DNA of 64,000 nucleotides from DATJLY01 sp035604195 (GTDB lineage Bacteria; Pseudomonadota; Alphaproteobacteria; ATCC43930; CGMCC-115725): assembly GCA_035604195.1 (NCBI GenBank), contig DATNIY010000102.1:8856-72855 (forward strand), written 5' to 3'. Numbering within the stretch: position 1 is the first letter of the stretch; each line of letters opens with the position of its first letter. Position numbers and translations under genes: made by a program. Shown in pieces: positions 33,018 through 41,882 of this stretch. Below the pieces are notes generated by a model that was given only the letters and a program-made list of their open reading frames with translations, had not been told where the DNA came from and did no database searches.

Positions 33018-34442
33018 ATGACGGAAAGTCCTGTCGCGACATCTTCTGCGGCGCGGCCCAATTTGCCGGAATACACGGTCGGCGAGCTCTCGGCGCTGCT
33101 CAAACGCACGGTCGAGCAGAATTTTTCTTACGTCCGCGTGCGTGGCGAGATCTCCGGCTTCAAGCGCCATTCCTCGGGCCATTCCTATTTCGCCTTGAAA
33201 GATGCGGATGCGCTGCTCGACGCCGTGAGCTGGCGCGGCACGCGGCTTACGATCAAGCCCGAGGACGGGATGGAGGTCGTCTGCACCGGAAGGCTCACCA
33301 CATATCCCGCCCGCTCGCGCTATCAGCTCGTCGTCGAGAGCATGGAGCTGGCCGGCATCGGCGCGCTCCTGAAGCTCCTGGAGGAGCGCAAGGCGCGGCT
33401 CGCCGCCGAAGGCCTCTTCGCCGAAGCGCGCAAGAAGCCGTTGCCGTACCTGCCCGACATCATCGGCATCGTCACCTCGCCGACGGGCGCGGTCATTCGC
33501 GACATCCTGCATCGCCTCGCCGACCGCTTTCCGCGCTACGTGCTCATTTGGCCGGTGGCGGTGCAGGGCGAGGGCGCGGGGAGCCAAGTCGCGGCGGCGA
33601 TCGAGGGCTTCAATCGGCTCCTGCCCCAGGGCACGCCGCCGCGGCCCGATCTCCTCATCGTCGCGCGCGGCGGCGGCAGCCTCGAGGATCTCATGGCCTT
33701 CAACGAGGAGATCGTCGTGCGCGCCGCCGCCGCTTCGGCGATCCCGCTCATCTCCGCCGTCGGCCACGAGACCGACACGACGCTCATCGATTTCGCGTCC
33801 GACAAGCGCGCGCCGACGCCGAGCGCGGCGGCGGAGATGGCGGTGCCGGTGCGGCTCGAACTCCGCGCCGAGCTGGGCGGCAAGGCGCTGCGGCTGGCGA
33901 ATTCCGCCGCGCGCCTCATCGCCGAGCGGCGCCTGCGCGTTGAAGGCCTGGCGCGCGGCCTGCCCGCGCCGCGCAGTATCCTCGAAGCGGCGATGCAGAC
34001 GCTCGATGACCGGGCCGAGCGGCTCGATGGCGGCCTCAGGCGTCTCGTCCTGCTCGGCCGCCAGCATGTCGCGAAGGCGGCGGCGCGGCTCGATCCCGTC
34101 CTGTTGACGCGGCAAATCGCCAAGGGCCGTGACGCGCTCGACCATGCGCAAAAGCGCCTCGATCACGCGGTGGCGCGCCTCGTCGCGCAGCACCTTCGCG
34201 CGCTCGAGGCTTGCGCGGGGCGGCTTTTGGGCTGGCAGACGGCGCAGCAACAGGTGATGGAGCGCGGCTATGTCCGCGTGCGTGACGAGCGCGACCGCGT
34301 CCTCACCGCCGCCGCCGATGTCGCGCCGGGCGCGGCCTTGTCCCTCGAATTCCACGACGGCCGAGTCGCGGCGGTTGCCTCGCCCGCGCCGAAGAAGCGC
34401 GCACGGGAAGCGGCCGGGAAGAAACAGGGCGAGCTGCTGTGA
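33018..34442 (+). CDS. xseA: Exodeoxyribonuclease VII large subunit
   Basis: A 474-residue XseA. An N-terminal OB-fold domain (EYTVGELSALLKRTVEQNF, VRGEISGFKRH) is followed by the nuclease domain with GIVTSPTGAVIRDIL, ARGGGSLEDL and SAVGHETD, then a long helical region that forms the coiled-coil arm. With XseB it degrades single-stranded DNA from both ends; xseB is not next to it. TATCAT at 33004-33009 lies just before the ATG and may be a -10 with a very short leader. Confidence 0.97.
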   Translation: MTESPVATSSAARPNLPEYTVGELSALLKRTVEQNFSYVRVRGEISGFKRHSSGHSYFALKDADALLDAVSWRGTRLTIKPEDGMEVVCTGRLTTYPARSRYQLVVESMELAGIGALLKLLEERKARLAAEGLFAEARKKPLPYLPDIIGIVTSPTGAVIRDILHRLADRFPRYVLIWPVAVQGEGAGSQVAAAIEGFNRLLPQGTPPRPDLLIVARGGGSLEDLMAFNEEIVVRAAAASAIPLISAVGHETDTTLIDFASDKRAPTPSAAAEMAVPVRLELRAELGGKALRLANSAARLIAERRLRVEGLARGLPAPRSILEAAMQTLDDRAERLDGGLRRLVLLGRQHVAKAAARLDPVLLTRQIAKGRDALDHAQKRLDHAVARLVAQHLRALEACAGRLLGWQTAQQQVMERGYVRVRDERDRVLTAAADVAPGAALSLEFHDGRVAAVASPAPKKRAREAAGKKQGELL

Positions 34443-34448
34443 GTTCGC

Positions 34449-35345
34449 CTACTCCGGCCAACGCCGATGCAGCCAAAACCATTGCTCCGGCCGGGCGCGG
34501 ATCCAGCGCTCGATGGTAGCGTTGACTTCGGTCATCAGCGCGAGCGTGTCGGCTTGCGTATTGCCGCTCTTCGGCAATGCCAAGGCCGGATCGCAGACGA
34601 GGCGAAAATGCGCGCCCTTCACCCGCTCGACCCGCGTCGGCACGACGATGCAGTCGAAACGCAGCGCAAGCCGCGCCAGCGCCGGCGCCGTCATCGCGTC
34701 GCGGCCGAAGAAGGGCACGGCGATGCCGTCGTTCATCTTCTGATCGACCAGCATGCAGAGATGGCGGCCTTCTTGGATCGCGGCTATCGCGCGCCGCGCG
34801 GCGATGCTGCCCTTGGGGATGAGCTCGGCGCCGGTGGCGCTGCGCGCCCGGTTGATGAGGTCATCGACGAAGGGATTGTTGGCGGCGCGGTAGATCTCGG
34901 CGATGGCGAATCCGGCCTGGGCCGCCGCCAGGCCCGCGATCTCCCAATTGCCGTAATGCGCAGAGAAGAAGATGTAGCGCTTGTCGGGCGAGCGGTTCAT
35001 GCGGATCTCGTCGGTGCCGATGACTTCGACCCGGCCGCCGGGCGCGTAGATGTCGAATTCGTGCAGATGCGGATATTCCGCGACGACCCGGCCCAAATTG
35101 TCCCACATGCCGCGGACGATGCGCTCGATCGCCGCCTGATCAAGCGCGGGCATGGCGCGCGCGAGATTGAGCCGCGCGCGCTTGCTGGCGCCGAGATGTG
35201 GGCCGATGCTGCGCGCGATGCGGCCGCCGAGATCGGAGGCGCGGTCCAGCGGCAGCGCGCGGAACAGCGCGAAGACGAGCCGCACGCCCAGCCCCTCGAA
35301 ATAATAACCGATCCGGCGCAGCCACGGCCGGCGGCGCTCAGCCAT
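34449..35345 (-). CDS. lpxL: Lipid A lauroyl/myristoyl acyltransferase, LpxL/HtrB type
   Basis: A 298-residue late acyltransferase of lipid A synthesis, anchored by an N-terminal hydrophobic segment. The catalytic HxxxxE box is His130-Glu135 in SAHYGNWE. The family block DQKMNDGIAVPFFGR follows at about residues 200-214. It adds a secondary acyl chain to Kdo-lipid A. It is the last gene of the minus-strand cluster msbA-DUF374-waaA-lpxK-lpxL and overlaps lpxK by 8 nt. It ends 6 nt from the convergent xseA stop. Confidence 0.93.
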   Translation of the reverse strand: MAERRRPWLRRIGYYFEGLGVRLVFALFRALPLDRASDLGGRIARSIGPHLGASKRARLNLARAMPALDQAAIERIVRGMWDNLGRVVAEYPHLHEFDIYAPGGRVEVIGTDEIRMNRSPDKRYIFFSAHYGNWEIAGLAAAQAGFAIAEIYRAANNPFVDDLINRARSATGAELIPKGSIAARRAIAAIQEGRHLCMLVDQKMNDGIAVPFFGRDAMTAPALARLALRFDCIVVPTRVERVKGAHFRLVCDPALALPKSGNTQADTLALMTEVNATIERWIRARPEQWFWLHRRWPE

Positions 35346-36327
35346 TGCGCGCCTCGGGCCGCGTCAGACCGTCGAAGAGCGCCGCCGCCGCCGCTTCGTC
35401 CTGCCAGCGGATTGCGACCTTGAGCGCGGCGATGCGGCCGCGCCAAGCGGGCGGCAGCCGCACCCAATCCTTCTCCGTGGTGACGAGACGCGCGGCCAAG
35501 CGCTCGGCCTCGGCGCCGAGGCGCTCGAGCTCGTCCTCGCGCCAGAAATGGTGATCGGCGAAGGCGTGGCACGCTGCGAGCTTGGCGCCTAGCGCCTCGA
35601 GCGTGCGGAAGAATTTCTCGGGCCGCCCGATGCCGGCGAAGGCGATGACCGTCGCGCCGCGCAGCTCCGTTCCGCCAAGAGGGACGAGACTCGCGCGCAA
35701 GACCGGCGTTGCGCCCAATTGCGGCAGCACCTGCGCCTCGTCTTCGCCGAGCAGCACGACCGCATCGGCGCGGGCAAGCGCCGCCGCCACGGGCTCGCGC
35801 AGCGGCCCGGCCGGGATGACCCTGCCATTGCCGAAGCCGTAGCCGCCATCGACGACCAAAAGCGAGCGATCCTTGGCCAAATCCGGATTCTGGAAGCCGT
35901 CATCGAGGATGATGATCCCGGCGCCGGCCGCCGCCGCTTCGCGCGCGCCGGCGACTCGGTCGCGCGCGATCCAGGTCGGCGCAACGCAAGCGAGCAGGAG
36001 CGGCTCGTCGCCCACCGCGCGCGCATCGTGGCGGGCGGGATCGACGGCGATCGGACCGGAAATTCTGCCGCCATAGCCGCGGCTTAAGACATGCGGATTG
36101 AGGCCCCGCGCCGCCGCCATCTGCGCCAGGCTCATCACCACCGGCGTCTTGCCGGCGCCGCCCGCCACCACATTGCCGACGCAGACCACCGGGACCGGGG
36201 CATGAAACGGCCGCGCCAGCGCGCGCCTTGCCGCGCCTGCCGCCCAATGGCCCAAGGCCAGCGGCCGGAGCAGATGCGCGGCAAGCCCGCCGCGCGTCCA
36301 GAATTCAGGCGCTGATAGCGGCGGCAT
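35338..36327 (-). CDS. lpxK: Tetraacyldisaccharide 4'-kinase
   Basis: LpxK phosphorylates the 4' position of the lipid A disaccharide at the inner membrane. The 329 residues include the P-loop GNVVAGGAGKTP at 51-62, LSRGYGG, the DDGFQNPDL motif and a C-terminal TTEKDWVRLP block, all standard for the family. It starts 23 nt inside the end of waaA and overlaps lpxL, so the cluster is translated as a unit. Confidence 0.96.
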   Translation of the reverse strand: MPPLSAPEFWTRGGLAAHLLRPLALGHWAAGAARRALARPFHAPVPVVCVGNVVAGGAGKTPVVMSLAQMAAARGLNPHVLSRGYGGRISGPIAVDPARHDARAVGDEPLLLACVAPTWIARDRVAGAREAAAAGAGIIILDDGFQNPDLAKDRSLLVVDGGYGFGNGRVIPAGPLREPVAAALARADAVVLLGEDEAQVLPQLGATPVLRASLVPLGGTELRGATVIAFAGIGRPEKFFRTLEALGAKLAACHAFADHHFWREDELERLGAEAERLAARLVTTEKDWVRLPPAWRGRIAALKVAIRWQDEAAAAALFDGLTRPEARNG

Positions 36328-37603
36328 TGGGCGACAGGCGGTCGAGCCAGGGCTTAAGCCGCGCCATCACCGCATCGAGCACGTCGCGATTATGCGCGGC
36401 GACACCGGCGGCGGCGGCGGCGCGCGCGGCGCGCTCCAAGGGATCGTCCAAGAGCCGCCCGACCGCCGCGGCGAGGCTCGGCCCGTCGGTGACGGTGAGG
36501 GTGGCGCCGGCGGCGGCGAGGGCGCGCGCCATCGCGGCGGCGTTGCTCATGTCGGGGCCGTGCAGGATGGCGCAGTCGAGCAGCGCCGCTTCGAGCGGAT
36601 TGTGGCCGCCCTTGCGCGTGAGCGAGCCGCCGACGAAGGCGATGCCGGCGAGGCGGTAGAACAGGCCGAGCTCGCCCAAGGTGTCCGCGAGATAGATCTC
36701 CGTCGCCGCCGTCACCGTCTCGGCGCGCGTGCGGCGGGCGATGCGCAAGCCCCGCCCGCGCAGCAGCGCCTCGATCGCATCGCCGCGGCCGGGGTGGCGC
36801 GGCGCGATGATGGTCAAGAGCCCCGGCCGCGGCAGCGCGAGCATCCGATGCACCGAGGCGACGATCTCCTCCTCGCCTTCATGTGTGCTGGCCGCGAGCC
36901 AGCGCGGGCGGTCCTTGATCGCGGCGGCAAGCGCGGCGAAATCGCTTTCGTTCACCGGCAAGGGCACCGCGGCGGATTTGAGATCGCCGACCGTCGTCGC
37001 ATCGACGGCGCCCAGGCGCAGGAAGCGGTCCGCCTGCACGCCGTCCTGCGCCAGGCAGAGATCGAAGCTCCTAAGCAGCGGCGCAATGAAGCTGGGCAGT
37101 CGCTGCCAGCCGCCGAAAGAGCGCAGCGACATGCGCCCGTTGAGCAGCAGCAGCGGAATCCCGCGCGCCCGCGTCTCGGCAATGAGATTGGGCCACAGCT
37201 CCGATTCGACCCAGAGCGCCAGATCGGGCCGCCAATGGGCGAGGAAGCGCCGCACATAGGATGGCCGATCGACCGGCACGTATTGATGCCAGGCGCGGTC
37301 GGCCGGAAGCCGCGTCGCCAACAGGCGCGCCGAGGTGACGGTGCCGGTGGTGACGAGAACGCGAAGCCCCGGCCGCTCGACCAGCAGGCGGTCGATCAGC
37401 GACAGCATGGAGACCGCCTCGCCGACGCTCGCGGCATGGACCCAGACGAGCGGACCCGCCGGACGCGTCCGGCTGGCGATGCCGCGGCGCTCGGCGAAGC
37501 GCTCCGGCTCCTCCTTGCCGCGCTTGAGGCGGCGGGAGAGGTAGAAGCTCACCGCCGGACCCAAGACGACGGTGAGGCCGCGATAGCAGGCGAGCCAGCT
37601 CAT
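36305..37603 (-). CDS. waaA: 3-deoxy-D-manno-octulosonic acid (Kdo) transferase
   Basis: A 432-residue GT30 enzyme, membrane-anchored by its N-terminal segment. It moves Kdo from CMP-Kdo to lipid IVA. The catalytic Glu62 lies in AASVGEAVS. Other conserved features are WVESELWPN, NGRMSLRSF, ASTHEGEE, APRHPGR and FVGGSL..GGHNPLE. The ATG at 37603 overlaps the stop of the DUF374 gene by 4 nt (ATGA); a longer frame upstream is rejected for that reason. Confidence 0.96.
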   Translation of the reverse strand: MSWLACYRGLTVVLGPAVSFYLSRRLKRGKEEPERFAERRGIASRTRPAGPLVWVHAASVGEAVSMLSLIDRLLVERPGLRVLVTTGTVTSARLLATRLPADRAWHQYVPVDRPSYVRRFLAHWRPDLALWVESELWPNLIAETRARGIPLLLLNGRMSLRSFGGWQRLPSFIAPLLRSFDLCLAQDGVQADRFLRLGAVDATTVGDLKSAAVPLPVNESDFAALAAAIKDRPRWLAASTHEGEEEIVASVHRMLALPRPGLLTIIAPRHPGRGDAIEALLRGRGLRIARRTRAETVTAATEIYLADTLGELGLFYRLAGIAFVGGSLTRKGGHNPLEAALLDCAILHGPDMSNAAAMARALAAAGATLTVTDGPSLAAAVGRLLDDPLERAARAAAAAGVAAHNRDVLDAVMARLKPWLDRLSPNAAAISA

Positions 37604-38346
37604 CCGCGCCCGCCCGCGGCGCGCCGGCGGGCGCGCCATTCCTGCCGCGCCAAGGTGCCGGGCGCCGTCGCCTCGCAGCCGACGCGCCGGTCGGCCTCGG
37701 CGGTGAGATCATTCATCCGGCGCTCGATCAGGCGGCGCCATTGCTCGGTCGCGCCATCGTCGAGATGGCTCGGCACATCGATCGGCTCGCCCCACAGGAA
37801 GACCCCGCGGCTCAGCGGCAGCGCCAGGTGGAAGCGGTCCCAGCTGTCGAGAATGCGCCGCCGGCTGGTGGCATAGGTCATCGGCACGACCGGCACTTGC
37901 GCGAGCCGCGCCATGCCGACAATGCCGACGCTCGCGCGCATCGCTGGGCCGTCGGGGCCGTCCGGGGTGATGCCGACGCAAACGCCGGAGCGGATGCTGC
38001 GCACCATCGCGCGCAGCGCCGCCGCGCCGCCGTCGCTGCTCGAGCCGGCGATCGAGCCGATGCCGAAATAGGCGACGGCGCCGGCGATGATGCGGCCGTC
38101 GCGATGGCCGGACATGAGCATGTTGAGCGGCGCGCGCCGGCGCCACATCAGCGGCAGCATCAAGAGCCGGCCGTGCCAGAAGGCGATGATGAAGGGCCGG
38201 CGCTGGGCCTCGAGCGCAGCAGGTATCTCGCCGCCCTGGACGGTCCAACGGCTCGTCCGATAGACCAGGCGGATATAGATCTGGACGAGCCAGCACAGCA
38301 CCCAACGCAGGGCTTGGCTGCGCAGCGCCCGGTGCCACAGCCGCAT
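37600..38346 (-). CDS. DUF374 lysophospholipid-acyltransferase-like protein
   Basis: A 248-residue membrane-associated protein of the DUF374 branch of the LPLAT superfamily. An N-terminal hydrophobic segment is followed by FWHGRLLMLP in place of the HxxxxD box, and SSSDGGAAALR and TPDGPDGPAM are further conserved blocks. Members sit in lipid A operons of Alphaproteobacteria and probably acylate a lipid A or phospholipid intermediate; the exact reaction is not established. It lies 3 nt after msbA and overlaps waaA by 4 nt. Confidence 0.9.
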   Translation of the reverse strand: MRLWHRALRSQALRWVLCWLVQIYIRLVYRTSRWTVQGGEIPAALEAQRRPFIIAFWHGRLLMLPLMWRRRAPLNMLMSGHRDGRIIAGAVAYFGIGSIAGSSSDGGAAALRAMVRSIRSGVCVGITPDGPDGPAMRASVGIVGMARLAQVPVVPMTYATSRRRILDSWDRFHLALPLSRGVFLWGEPIDVPSHLDDGATEQWRRLIERRMNDLTAEADRRVGCEATAPGTLARQEWRARRRAAGGRG

Positions 38347-38349
38347 GGC

Positions 38350-40200
38350 TCAGGCCCGCGCCTCGATCGCCCGCGGCGCCACCGCAACCGCCTGATCGGC
38401 GAATTGGAGGGCATAGAGCCGGGCGTAGATGCCGTCGCGGCGGATGAGCTCGGCATGGCTCCCCGACTCGACCACGCGGCCGGCATCGACGACGTAGATG
38501 ATGTCGGCGTCGATCACGGTCGAAAGGCGATGGGCGATGACGACGGTGGTGCGGCCGCGCATGAGGAGTCGGAGCGCCGCTTGCACGTGGCGCTCGGATT
38601 CGCTGTCGAGGGATGAGGTCGCCTCGTCCAAGAGTAGAATCGGCGCGTTCTTCAGCATGGCGCGGGCGATCGCGAGGCGCTGGCGCTGGCCGCCCGAGAG
38701 CTTGATGCCGTGCTCGCCCACCGGCGTATCGTAGCCCTGCGGCAGCGCGCGGATGAACTCGTCGGCCGCCGCTGCCTTGGCGGCCGCGACGACCTCCTGG
38801 TCGCTGGCGCCGAAGCGGCCATAGGCGATGTTGGCCCTGACCGTGTCGTCGAACAGCGTCACCTCCTGGCTCACCAGCGCAATGGCCGCGCGCAGCGAGG
38901 CGAGCGTCACTTCGCGCACATCGGCGCCGTCGATCCGCACCGCGCCGGAAGCGACGTCGTAGAAGCGCGGCACCAGGTTGAGAATCGTCGTCTTGCCCGC
39001 GCCGGACGCGCCGACCAGCGCCACCGTCTTGCCGGCGGGGACGGTGAGCGACAGCCGCTGCAGCGCCGGCGCGCCATTGCCATAGACGAAATGCACATCC
39101 TCGAAGCGGATCTCGCCGCCTTTGATCCGCAAAGTCTCGGCATGCGGCTTGTCGCGGATCGCGGGCTCGATGTCGAGCACGGTGAAGATGCGCTGCGCCG
39201 CGGCCAGCCCTTCCTGCAGGCTGGTATTCAACCCGGCCAGCGTTTTGAGCGGCTGATAGGCCAAAAGCAGCGCCGTGACGAAGGAGAAGAACGTGCCGGG
39301 CGTGCGCGCGCCGCTGATCACCTGATGGCCGCCATAAAGGATGACCAGGGCGACCGCGATTCCGCCCAGGGTCTCCATCAGCGGCGAGGCAATGGAGCGC
39401 ACGCGCGCCGCGCGCTCGACCAGGTCGAAGAGGCGCTCGACCAGCCGGCCCGCCCGCTTGGTCTCGTAGGATTCCATGCCATAGGCCTTGACCTGGCGCG
39501 CGCCTTGGAAGGTCTGGTCGAGCAGGGTCATGAACTGGCCGAGTTCGGCCTGCGTGTCCGCCGACACCCGGCGCATCCGCCGCCCGACGCTGGCGATGGG
39601 CCGCAAGGCCACGGGAAAGACGACGAAGGCGATGAGCGCCAGGACCCAATCCTGGTAGAACATGAGCGCGACGAGAAAGGCCGCCGTCACCGCTTCCTTG
39701 CCGATGCCGGCGAGCACCGTGGTGGCGGCATTGCGCAGCAGCCCCGCGTCGTTGACGAAGCGCGAGATCAGCGTGCCCGTCGGATTGGCATGGAAGAACG
39801 CGAGATCGGCGCGCATCAGCCGCGCGAACAGCGACAGCTGGATGTCCGCGACGATGCGCTGCCCCACCCGGGTCATCAGCACGACCTGGGCATAGTTGGC
39901 GATGCCCTTGACGAAGGCCAATCCCACCACCGCCGCCGGGATGATCAGCAACAGCCGCTCGTCGCGCGCGACGAAGACGCGATCGAGCATCGGTTGCATC
40001 AGCCAGGCATTGGCCGCGGTGGCGGCGGCGACGAGGCCCATGGCGAGGAACGCGAGCCCCATGCGGCCGAGATGCGGGCGCAGAAACTCGCCCACCAGCC
40101 GGCGCGTGAGCGGCCAGGTATCGTGGCTGAATTCGGGCTGCCGCGCCGCCGCCGTGGGCAGCGCGCCCGCCGGCTTACTGGTATCGGCTTCGGCGCTCAA
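38350..40200 (-). CDS. msbA: Lipid A export ABC transporter MsbA
   Basis: A 616-residue half-transporter: a six-helix exporter domain (about residues 30-330) fused to an ATPase with Walker A GASGAGKTT, signature LSGGQRQRLAIARA and Walker B ILLLDEATSSLD. It flips lipid A-core across the inner membrane, fitting its place at the head of the Kdo/lipid A cluster. The start is unsure. I prefer a TTG at 40200 because GGAGG lies 12 nt upstream; an ATG at 40230 adds ten residues. The upstream region is AT-rich and faces the divergent fic gene. Confidence 0.93.
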   Translation of the reverse strand: MSAEADTSKPAGALPTAAARQPEFSHDTWPLTRRLVGEFLRPHLGRMGLAFLAMGLVAAATAANAWLMQPMLDRVFVARDERLLLIIPAAVVGLAFVKGIANYAQVVLMTRVGQRIVADIQLSLFARLMRADLAFFHANPTGTLISRFVNDAGLLRNAATTVLAGIGKEAVTAAFLVALMFYQDWVLALIAFVVFPVALRPIASVGRRMRRVSADTQAELGQFMTLLDQTFQGARQVKAYGMESYETKRAGRLVERLFDLVERAARVRSIASPLMETLGGIAVALVILYGGHQVISGARTPGTFFSFVTALLLAYQPLKTLAGLNTSLQEGLAAAQRIFTVLDIEPAIRDKPHAETLRIKGGEIRFEDVHFVYGNGAPALQRLSLTVPAGKTVALVGASGAGKTTILNLVPRFYDVASGAVRIDGADVREVTLASLRAAIALVSQEVTLFDDTVRANIAYGRFGASDQEVVAAAKAAAADEFIRALPQGYDTPVGEHGIKLSGGQRQRLAIARAMLKNAPILLLDEATSSLDSESERHVQAALRLLMRGRTTVVIAHRLSTVIDADIIYVVDAGRVVESGSHAELIRRDGIYARLYALQFADQAVAVAPRAIEARA

Positions 40201-40303
40201 GACGGCTCGGTTCCTCCGTGGGGCGATCATAGCGAGCAGCAGCCGGCGCTGCCAGGCACGCGGGCCAGGGGGGTGGTTGGGCGGCCCATGATGGTTAAAC
40301 ATA

Positions 40304-40331
40304 TTGACTCTGTATCAAAAACAAATAATAT
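40304..40331 (+). promoter_or_regulatory. Promoter of the fic gene
   Basis: TTGACT at 40304-40309 and TAATAT at 40326-40331, 16 nt apart, form one of the best promoter matches in the window. The predicted start is near 40338, inside the palindrome at 40330-40348, with a leader of about 40 nt before the ATG at 40379. Confidence 0.7.
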
Positions 40332-40348
40332 CTGTATACGATACAGAT
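40309..40348 (+). promoter_or_regulatory. Palindromic operator candidate at the fic promoter
   Basis: A perfect inverted repeat, ATCTGTAT-ACG-ATACAGAT at 40330-40348, overlaps the -10 end and the predicted start. A further TCTGTATC half-site lies at 40309-40316, directly between -35 and -10, in the same orientation and 22 bp (about two helical turns) upstream of the first arm. This spacing suits a dimeric repressor, possibly the winged-helix domain of the Fic protein itself. Confidence 0.6.
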
Positions 40349-40378
40349 TGGAAATGCCTTTCCATCAGTGAGGCGAAA

Positions 40379-41539
40379 ATGCTTTTTAGGACCCCGGAGT
40401 TACGCCCAGACGAAGAAACGGCAATTAAACGGATCAATGAGCTACGTACCCAACTGAAATACGCTACGTCAGCGCCCAAAAGGTGGACGGGCCTCTTGCG
40501 TCGTGATGCATTCGCTCGCGCTATACGTGGCTCGAATACCATCGAAGGATACAATGTCACAATTGATGATGCTGTCGCAGTAGCGGAGGATGAAGAACCA
40601 CTCGACGCAGACGAAGAGACCCGCGCCGCGATCATCGGCTACCGTGATGCGCTAACCTATATCCTTCAACTCGAAAACGACCCTCATTTTGAATACAGCG
40701 CAGCCTTAATCCGAAGTCTGCATTACATGATGATTAAATACGATCTGAGTAAGCGACCGGGCCAATGGCGACCAGGCCCAATCCGTGTCGTGGATGAGAG
40801 AAAAAAGCAGGTGGTTTACACCGGCCCTGATGCTGACAAGCTTCCATCGCTAATGCGGGAACTCATAAGCTCTCTCAATGAAAAGGACGCTTCGCCAGCG
40901 ATGATTCGCGCCGCCATGGCGCATCTGAATCTAACGATGATTCATCCCTTCTCCGACGGGAATGGGCGGATGGCGCGGGCACTGCAAACGCTCGTACTCG
41001 CGCGCGAGGGAATCTTAAGTCCGACTTTTTGTAGCATCGAAGAATATTTGGGCCGTCATCAAGACGACTACTACAATGTCCTAGCCGAAGTTGGCAAAGG
41101 CAGCTGGCACCCGGAATGTGATGCGCGGCCATGGATAAGGTTCTGTCTGCTTGCTCACTATCGCGGAGCGACGAATCTCTTACGACGGACCAGAGAATTG
41201 CAGATTCTGTGGGACGAGATCGAACTACAAAGGAAAAAACTCGGCTTGCCGGAGCGCGTGGAAGTAGCGCTCGTAACCGCAGCATTTGGGCGGCGAGTCT
41301 ACAATTCGCTGTATCGGAAGATGTCCGAAATTTCCGATCAAGTCGCAAGTCGCGATCTCAAAAAGCTTACCGATCTTGGGCTCTTAGTGCCACACGGTGA
41401 AAAACGAGGCCGGCTTTACATGGGATCTAAGAAATTGCTCGCGGCAAGGCAGCGACTCAAAGAAATACGAATCGAAGACGATCCCTTTGCGATGGATAAG
41501 CCGAAGCAACCAAGCCTACCGGGGCTTTCTGCGGAGTGA
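40379..41539 (+). CDS. Fic-family protein with inhibitory motif and C-terminal winged helix
   Basis: A 386-residue Fic protein, a family that usually transfers AMP from ATP to a Ser, Thr or Tyr of a target. The catalytic motif HPFSDGNGR is at residues 189-197. The N-terminal inhibitory motif SNTIEG (52-57, Glu56) fits the (S/T)xxxE(G/N) consensus of class II Fic proteins, so it can block its own ATP site. Residues about 292-350 form a winged-helix domain. The start is the ATG at 40379, after GAGGCG. The gene is much richer in A/T than its neighbours and uses rare codons freely, so it was probably acquired by transfer. No antitoxin gene precedes it. Confidence 0.93.
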   Translation: MLFRTPELRPDEETAIKRINELRTQLKYATSAPKRWTGLLRRDAFARAIRGSNTIEGYNVTIDDAVAVAEDEEPLDADEETRAAIIGYRDALTYILQLENDPHFEYSAALIRSLHYMMIKYDLSKRPGQWRPGPIRVVDERKKQVVYTGPDADKLPSLMRELISSLNEKDASPAMIRAAMAHLNLTMIHPFSDGNGRMARALQTLVLAREGILSPTFCSIEEYLGRHQDDYYNVLAEVGKGSWHPECDARPWIRFCLLAHYRGATNLLRRTRELQILWDEIELQRKKLGLPERVEVALVTAAFGRRVYNSLYRKMSEISDQVASRDLKKLTDLGLLVPHGEKRGRLYMGSKKLLAARQRLKEIRIEDDPFAMDKPKQPSLPGLSAE

Positions 41540-41671
41540 TTTTCGAGTGTCATTTGGTTCACCGGCGTGACGGCGCGGCGTCTAGTCCGTCACCTTGCCA
41601 GCAGCAGTGTTGCCGATCGGCTTGGCGAACTGCATGGAATCGCTGGGTCGTTTGGGGCGCTTTATCGGCAC

Positions 41672-41869
41672 CTAACTGCCCTTCATAACTCGCAGTTGGC
41701 CTATGTCGGTGATCATCAGGCCGCCTAGCGCGTCCTTCGCGTACCCCAGATTTATAAGCTTGGCCTGATGCTTCGCTGGGGTCGTCCCGCGCAAAGTCCC
41801 TTTTGAGAGTTCCTTAAGGGACTGAAATTCGGCGGTCGAAAGGGGGACGTTCAGATTAGGAAGTACCAT
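41672..41869 (-). CDS. Small winged-helix-like hypothetical protein
   Basis: A possible 65-residue protein I do not recognise. The order of residues (STAEFQSLKELSKG, then AKLINLGYAKD, then GGLMITDIGQL) looks like the recognition helix and wing of a minimal winged-helix domain. It is convergent with fic, with 132 nt between the stops, and shares the lower GC of that patch. No clear ribosome-binding site precedes the ATG at 41869. A CATAAT about 7 nt before the ATG could be a -10 of a leaderless transcript. It may be real or chance. Confidence 0.5.
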   Translation of the reverse strand: MVLPNLNVPLSTAEFQSLKELSKGTLRGTTPAKHQAKLINLGYAKDALGGLMITDIGQLRVMKGS

Positions 41870-41882
41870 AAAACCATTATGG
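41866..41882. promoter_or_regulatory. Short inverted repeat at the start of the small winged-helix ORF
   Basis: CCATAA and TTATGG, 6-bp arms with a 5-nt spacer, overlap the start codon of the small ORF and its possible -10. It could be an operator, but a repeat this short also arises by chance. Confidence 0.3.

Noticed and set aside
40304..40378. TTG start for the Fic gene 75 nt upstream
   Set aside because: That TTG is the -35 element of the promoter, and the ATG at 40379 has a proper ribosome-binding site.
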